From Bacteroidales bacterium (lineage in GTDB: Bacteria; Bacteroidota; Bacteroidia; Bacteroidales; Salinivirgaceae), in the NCBI GenBank assembly GCA_012519055.1, contig JAAYQU010000021.1:27025-91024 (forward strand): 64,000 nucleotides of DNA, given 5' to 3'. Shown here in pieces: positions 61,058 through 64,000 of this stretch; the first letter of the stretch is position 1; every line of letters begins with the position of its first letter. The notes beneath the pieces are model-generated. The model saw only the letters and a program-made list of their open reading frames with translations, was not told the origin of the DNA and did not search any database. The position numbers were made by a program, and so were the translations under genes.

Positions 61058-62416
61058 CTAATTCGGTAAAGTTATAACAAACGTTGAACCCACACCCTCT
61101 TCGCTTTGCGCGGAAATAACTCCTCCATGCGCTTTTACAATGCTATGAGCATAATACAACCCTATGCCGTTGCCTTTTTTTTTATCGGACGAATAGTAGG
61201 GCTTAAAAACCCTTTTAATTTGCTGTCTGTTCATTCCTACTCCGTTGTCTGTAATTGTAATAGTTTGGTTATCAGTGCCACTGGTGGCGGCTATTTTAAC
61301 AATAGGTTCGCTACCGTTATATTTTACGGCATTTTCAATAATTATACGAATAGCAGCCTCCATTAAATCGGGCTGTACACGCATCACGTAATCTGTGTCA
61401 ATATCATGTTCAAAGCTAATTTTCTTATTAGAAAACACGGTATATATCTCTTCCTCTATCTGCTCTAAAATATCATACAGCGACACCTCGGTTTTATCAC
61501 TCTCTTTTACTTTTTTAATATCGCGTGCAAACATCAAAAGTCGTCTGATTTTATCTGCCAGAAAATCCACACGGGCTGCACCAATTGAGAGCGAGTTTCT
61601 TTTGTCCATATCGGTCTCATTTTCCTCTAACCTTGATAGCATAAATAAAACGTAAGCCAACGGCGATTTCAAATCGTGAACAGCACCGTGAAACGAACGT
61701 TCCATATCCAATATCTCGGCAAAACGACGACTAAGCATAAAAATTAGATAGAACAGCACCAATGCAATTACTATGGTTGCAATAAAAGAGATAGTTGTAA
61801 CAGCACCCAATCGTATTAAATAGCTTGGTTGTTTAATACTATATTCGGCTTCAATTAGATAGGTATGATTTGGCAACTCTATTAAACGATCAACAGCATA
61901 CGTTTTCGCTTGAAATGAACCATAGGTAGAAGTATATTGTCGCTGAACTTCATCTAAAACCTTGTTTTCTTTAATATCTTGCAATATAATATGTGATGAG
62001 ACAACCTCTCTATCCTCTTCATTAATACAACTTACAATAAGCGAATCTAATTTGGTCAAATCGAACTTTTCCTGACCTATTTTCATAGCTATTAAAGCAT
62101 TTTCAAAAACTACAGCGACATTGTCCCCTTCATTTGGATAACCTGCATCTATTATATGAACTTTTTTTCCTTTGGTGAGCTTTTTATATGTTTCTTTGTC
62201 AATTGTTTTTCTCGACTTGTACGGTGTTGCATCTCCTTTTTCCATATTGTCCCTGATTAAAGTAGAGACTGACCTGTTAAAACAGGCAGTAAAAGCCTTA
62301 TCCTGTCTATAAGAATCCTGTTCGGAAGCATATCGTAACCACAATGCCTGAGAAACAAGCAACGCTATCAATGCTAACGCTACAGACAATAGTATAGGTA
62401 TATATTTTCTCTTCAT
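61058..62416 (-). CDS. rprX: Sensor histidine kinase (RprX-like)
   Basis: 452 aa. Two membrane helices flank a ~190-residue periplasmic sensor: PILLSVALALIALLVSQALW at the N-terminus and ISFIATIVIALVLFYLIFML at ~215-235. The H-box is FHGAVHDLKSPLAYVLFMLS (phospho-His), followed by an ATPase domain with N box IRIIIENAVKYNGSEP, ITITDNGVGMNRQQIKRVF and GNGIGLYYAHSIVKAHGG. All catalytic motifs are intact. It resembles RprX of Bacteroides. It is divergent from the GG-leader peptide gene, with a dispersed repeat and the first GATTAT array between. Confidence 0.92.
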   Translation of the reverse strand: MKRKYIPILLSVALALIALLVSQALWLRYASEQDSYRQDKAFTACFNRSVSTLIRDNMEKGDATPYKSRKTIDKETYKKLTKGKKVHIIDAGYPNEGDNVAVVFENALIAMKIGQEKFDLTKLDSLIVSCINEEDREVVSSHIILQDIKENKVLDEVQRQYTSTYGSFQAKTYAVDRLIELPNHTYLIEAEYSIKQPSYLIRLGAVTTISFIATIVIALVLFYLIFMLSRRFAEILDMERSFHGAVHDLKSPLAYVLFMLSRLEENETDMDKRNSLSIGAARVDFLADKIRRLLMFARDIKKVKESDKTEVSLYDILEQIEEEIYTVFSNKKISFEHDIDTDYVMRVQPDLMEAAIRIIIENAVKYNGSEPIVKIAATSGTDNQTITITDNGVGMNRQQIKRVFKPYYSSDKKKGNGIGLYYAHSIVKAHGGVISAQSEEGVGSTFVITLPN

Positions 62417-62467
62417 ACGTTAAAAAATAATCATTCCGAAAGATACAAAAAAACACAATAACATCTT

Positions 62468-62597
62468 ATACCAATTGTAATTTTATAAAAACACCAACTA
62501 TTATAAAATTTTACAATGGTCAATACCGATGCAATAAATACATATTTCAAAAGAGCGCAAGCAAAGTTTGAACTATAGTATTTTGTAAAATTGGTAT
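62468..62597 (+). repeat. Dispersed ~130-bp repeat, copy 5 (full length)
   Basis: Starts ATACCAATTGTAATTTTATAA and ends TTTTGTAAAATTGGTAT; the ends are inverted repeats (ATACCAATT / AATTGGTAT). The reverse complement aligns end to end with 1456-1584. Internal blocks: TTATAAAATTTTACAATGG, ATACCGATG, AAAGAGCGCAAGCAAAGTTT and GAACTATAGTA. Confidence 0.78.
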
Positions 62598-62636
62598 TAA
62601 CCTTTTATGCTGATAATAAATATTTTTCTTCAGCAA

Positions 62637-62702
62637 GATTATATTGCGATTATCTAAAGATTATTTTCTGATTATATAAAGATTATCAATTGATTATCAA
62701 TT
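62637..62702 (+). promoter_or_regulatory. 11-bp phased array of six GATTAT sites upstream of the GG-leader peptide gene
   Basis: Six consecutive 11-mers start at 62637, 62648, 62659, 62670, 62681 and 62692, each beginning GATTAT (tails ATTGC, CTAAA, TTTCT, ATAAA, CAATT, CAATT). The array ends 17 bp before TAATTTTG (62720-62727), with no TTTG at -33, so an activator bound to one DNA face could replace it. 11-bp direct repeats are the classic layout of OmpR/PhoB-family sites. Spacing and sequences are read directly; the regulator identity is inferred. Confidence 0.85.
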
Positions 62703-62719
62703 GAGTGGTTCTCTGCCTG

Positions 62720-62727
62720 TAATTTTG
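62720..62727 (+). promoter_or_regulatory. -7 promoter element of the GG-leader peptide gene
   Basis: TAATTTTG matches TAnnTTTG and begins exactly 17 bp after the array, giving a ~30-nt leader to the ATG at 62762. Confidence 0.7.
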
Positions 62728-62761
62728 CACTGTAAGTTAAATCATTAAAAAAATAGTCAAA

Positions 62762-62926
62762 ATGAAACAGAGAAGAACAATCAATTTTATTGAAAAATTA
62801 AATGAAAAGGAAATGTCTAATCTAAAAGGAGGAATATCTCTCTACGCAGAAGATGTTGAAATTGTAGTTTACAAAGGGAAACTATACATTCTTATCGATG
62901 GCGAATTAGTACCTGTAGAGGATTAG
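62762..62926 (+). CDS. GG-leader natural-product (RiPP-type) precursor peptide
   Basis: 54 aa, below the usual gene-calling length. The N-terminal half is a leader of the GG-Bacteroidales type: NFIEKLNEKEMSNLKGG, with the conserved 'KLN.KEM.NLKGG' ending in a double glycine, where a C39-type peptidase/ABC exporter would cut. The remaining 29-residue core (ISLYAEDVEIVVYKGKLYIL, then IDGELVPVED) has no Cys and few Ser/Thr, so it is not a lanthipeptide; its modification, if any, is unknown. No maturase, C39 transporter or immunity gene is seen in the window. It has its own promoter with a six-site phased array, beside a histidine kinase gene. Confidence 0.78.
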   Translation: MKQRRTINFIEKLNEKEMSNLKGGISLYAEDVEIVVYKGKLYILIDGELVPVED

Positions 62927-62934
62927 CGTGAGCC

Positions 62935-62999
62935 GATTATGTAAGATTATATTGCGATTATATAAAGATTATGTAAAGATTACCTTTTGATTATAAATC
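62935..62999 (+). promoter_or_regulatory. Second phased GATTAT array, upstream of the glycine-tail lipoprotein gene
   Basis: Six units start at 62935 (10 bp), 62945, 62956, 62967, 62978 and 62989 (11 bp each), each beginning GATTAT or GATTAC. The unit GATTATATTGC is identical to the first unit of the other array. It starts 8 bp after the precursor stop codon and ends 17 bp before TAGTTTTG (63017-63024), the same geometry as at 62637-62727. Confidence 0.85.
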
Positions 63000-63016
63000 G
63001 TCTTACGAAAGCAGTG

Positions 63017-63024
63017 TAGTTTTG
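63017..63024 (+). promoter_or_regulatory. -7 promoter element of the glycine-tail lipoprotein gene
   Basis: TAGTTTTG matches TAnnTTTG; the spacer to the array is 17 bp. The leader is ~73 nt and very AT-rich. Confidence 0.65.
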
Positions 63025-63102
63025 CAGCAGACAAAAAATAATACGTATTAATTTTTTAATTTTTTTATTCAAATTTTGTATTAATATTTAAATTTTTTAA
63101 CA

Positions 63103-63879
63103 ATGAAAAAGTTCACATTAATTTTAGGAGCATTAGCAGTTGCATTTACTGCTACATTTTGTACAAAAGAGTACGAAACAAAAAGAGAACCTCAGAATCT
63201 TAAGTACGTAGGTGTTTATCATAATGAGGGATTAGATTATGTTTTTCACGACATTAAAAGCAAAGTATCTGGGAAAGAGTACAATAATGAATTGGAAAGT
63301 TTATTAGAGATGTGTTATAACGCCTCTGTAGACTATTTAACCCAAGAACGTTTTTTTGAAGAATTTGACAATTGGGGAGAGAGATTATATTTTGCAGACA
63401 CCGTATATAATTGGGCTAAAGACATATGTCTGTATGACACAAGGACACTAGAAGATATGTATGAAAATGGTGTGCTAAATTTAAGCGAAGCAGCTACATC
63501 TATTATCGATGAAATGTATTTAAGTTCTAATAACGAGGAGACAAGTTTAAATGACTTTGAAACGCTTTGCGATAATTTATTAATTGAAGCTAATAGTAAA
63601 CTTAGTGGAGCAGAACGTGAAGCAGTTATAGCAACAATTTATGTGGCTAAATTTTCTGCAAATTACTGGTATGAAAATGCGGAGTATTGGGCTTCTGTTT
63701 TAACTGGTAACAATGGTGCAAAAAAATTCAATTGGAAAGGTCTTCTTAAATCAGATCTAATAGGTGCAATATCGGGAGGTGCTGGTGGAATTGAGGGTGG
63801 TCCTGCAGGTATTGCAGCAGGAGCTTTGATTGGCGGAATAGTTGCCTCTGCAACTTTTACGATTGAGGAATTACTATAA
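63103..63879 (+). CDS. Lipoprotein with glycine-rich, bacteriocin-like hydrophobic C-terminus
   Basis: 258 aa, family not recognised. MKKFTLILGALAVAFTATFC is a lipoprotein signal ending at Cys20. The middle is acidic and largely helical (YNNELESLLEMCYNASVDYL, ATSIIDEMYLSSNNEETSLN). The C-terminus, after a basic KKFNWKGLLKSDL, is a Gly/Ala/Ile stretch with many GxxxG steps (AISGGAGGIEGGPAGIAAGA, LIGGIVASATF), similar in style to class II bacteriocins and membrane-inserting toxins. It shares the array-promoter design with the GG-leader peptide gene, so the two are likely co-regulated. The IS end begins in the base after its TAA, so the 3' end may be altered by insertion. Confidence 0.7.
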   Translation: MKKFTLILGALAVAFTATFCTKEYETKREPQNLKYVGVYHNEGLDYVFHDIKSKVSGKEYNNELESLLEMCYNASVDYLTQERFFEEFDNWGERLYFADTVYNWAKDICLYDTRTLEDMYENGVLNLSEAATSIIDEMYLSSNNEETSLNDFETLCDNLLIEANSKLSGAEREAVIATIYVAKFSANYWYENAEYWASVLTGNNGAKKFNWKGLLKSDLIGAISGGAGGIEGGPAGIAAGALIGGIVASATFTIEELL

Positions 63880-64000
63880 TGGTCCCCTTTTTTAGGACAA
63901 CAAAATTAAAAATTTAACGTATAAATAATTAAAAGTTGTCTTATGGAAAGAAGTTCAAGAAAAAAGTTTAGCTCCTCTTTTAAATCAAAAGTGGCATTAG
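63880..64000 (+). mobile_element. Left end of an IS3-type insertion sequence (cut by the window)
   Basis: TGGTCCCCTTTTTTAGGACA at 63880-63899 looks like an IS3-family terminal repeat, and a transposase OrfA-like frame starts 63 bp inside. The right end is outside the window. It directly abuts the stop codon of the preceding lipoprotein gene. Confidence 0.65.
63943..64000 (+). CDS. Transposase OrfA (IS3 family), N-terminal fragment at window edge
   Basis: Only the first 19 codons are present (MERSSRKKFSSSFKSKVAL). The pattern R-K-F-S-x-x-F-K-x-K-V-A-L is the typical start of IS3 OrfA helix-turn-helix proteins. The frame runs off the end of the window. Confidence 0.68.
   Translation, partial: MERSSRKKFSSSFKSKVAL

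Noticed and set aside
62637..62999. CRISPR-like or plain low-complexity AT repeats
   Set aside because: Units are only 11 bp, have a fixed GATTAT head, and are placed identically relative to two -7 elements. This fits regulator sites, although intrinsic DNA curvature remains an alternative.

Overview
The window is about 64 kb of AT-rich bacterial chromosome from the Bacteroidota, most likely an anaerobic member of the Bacteroidales. Signs of this are promoters of the TAnnTTTG (-7) type, near absence of Shine-Dalgarno sequences, an RprX/RprY-like two-component pair, a FISUMP-domain protein, a TPR/PD40/CRD/OmpA protein built like PorE of the type IX secretion system, and a GG-leader natural-product precursor of the GG-Bacteroidales type. 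The gene content is peptide-centred: a secreted C1 peptidase, DPP IV, PepD, a C69 dipeptidase, M64 and M16 peptidases, indolepyruvate:ferredoxin oxidoreductase (iorAB) and PEP carboxykinase. No sugar-uptake (SusCD) or glycan-degradation locus is visible. This fits an amino-acid-fermenting, protein-degrading lifestyle, which is an inference.

Layout. 1-5 kb: the 3' part of a PpiD-like chaperone gene fused to a YfgM-like TPR domain, an AP2-domain protein, a PP2C-LysM membrane protein and a YciB-Nudix fusion. 5-13 kb: pckA, a C1 peptidase, a DMT transporter, rtcB and iorAB. 13-18.5 kb: a hotdog thioesterase and dnaX (minus strand; the gamma and tau frames are split at a run of 12 A), ferritin, a lipoprotein, trxB and rplS. 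18.5-23.5 kb: a five-gene minus-strand operon (MORN-like repeat protein, rhomboid, GmhB-like phosphatase, class IV aminotransferase, second RtcB). 23.7-38 kb: nitroreductase and Omp85 protein, peptidases, a PepSY membrane protein, and alpha-2-macroglobulin followed by ndk. 38-48 kb: an AAA ATPase behind a tandem promoter-like repeat, a serine hydrolase, a GroES-like protein and Crp regulator, a RAYT transposon, and dpp4-pepD. 48-60 kb: a cNMP/SpoIIE phosphatase, queE, a PorE-like OmpA protein, a serine hydrolase, a TPR protein, an M16 peptidase, an MBL hydrolase, smpB and a FISUMP protein. 60-64 kb: a two-component system next to a small peptide locus, ending in an IS3-type element cut by the window edge.

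The most striking region is 60.1-63.9 kb. Two arrays of six GATTAT units at 11-bp spacing (one unit is 10 bp) lie upstream of a 54-aa GG-leader precursor peptide and of a lipoprotein with a glycine-rich, bacteriocin-like hydrophobic tail. Both arrays end exactly 17 bp before a TAnnTTTG element. OmpR/PhoB-family regulators bind direct repeats at this spacing, and such a regulator with its kinase is encoded next door. I propose a two-component-controlled peptide (RiPP or bacteriocin-like) regulon.

Intergenic DNA carries several dispersed repeat families: a ~130-bp element with ATACCAATT-type ends (five copies or parts), RAYT-linked REP hairpins, paired hairpins containing GGGCTTTAGCCC-like stems, and GTAGAGAC...GTCTCTAC palindromes. 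No rRNA, tRNA, CRISPR array or prophage was recognised.
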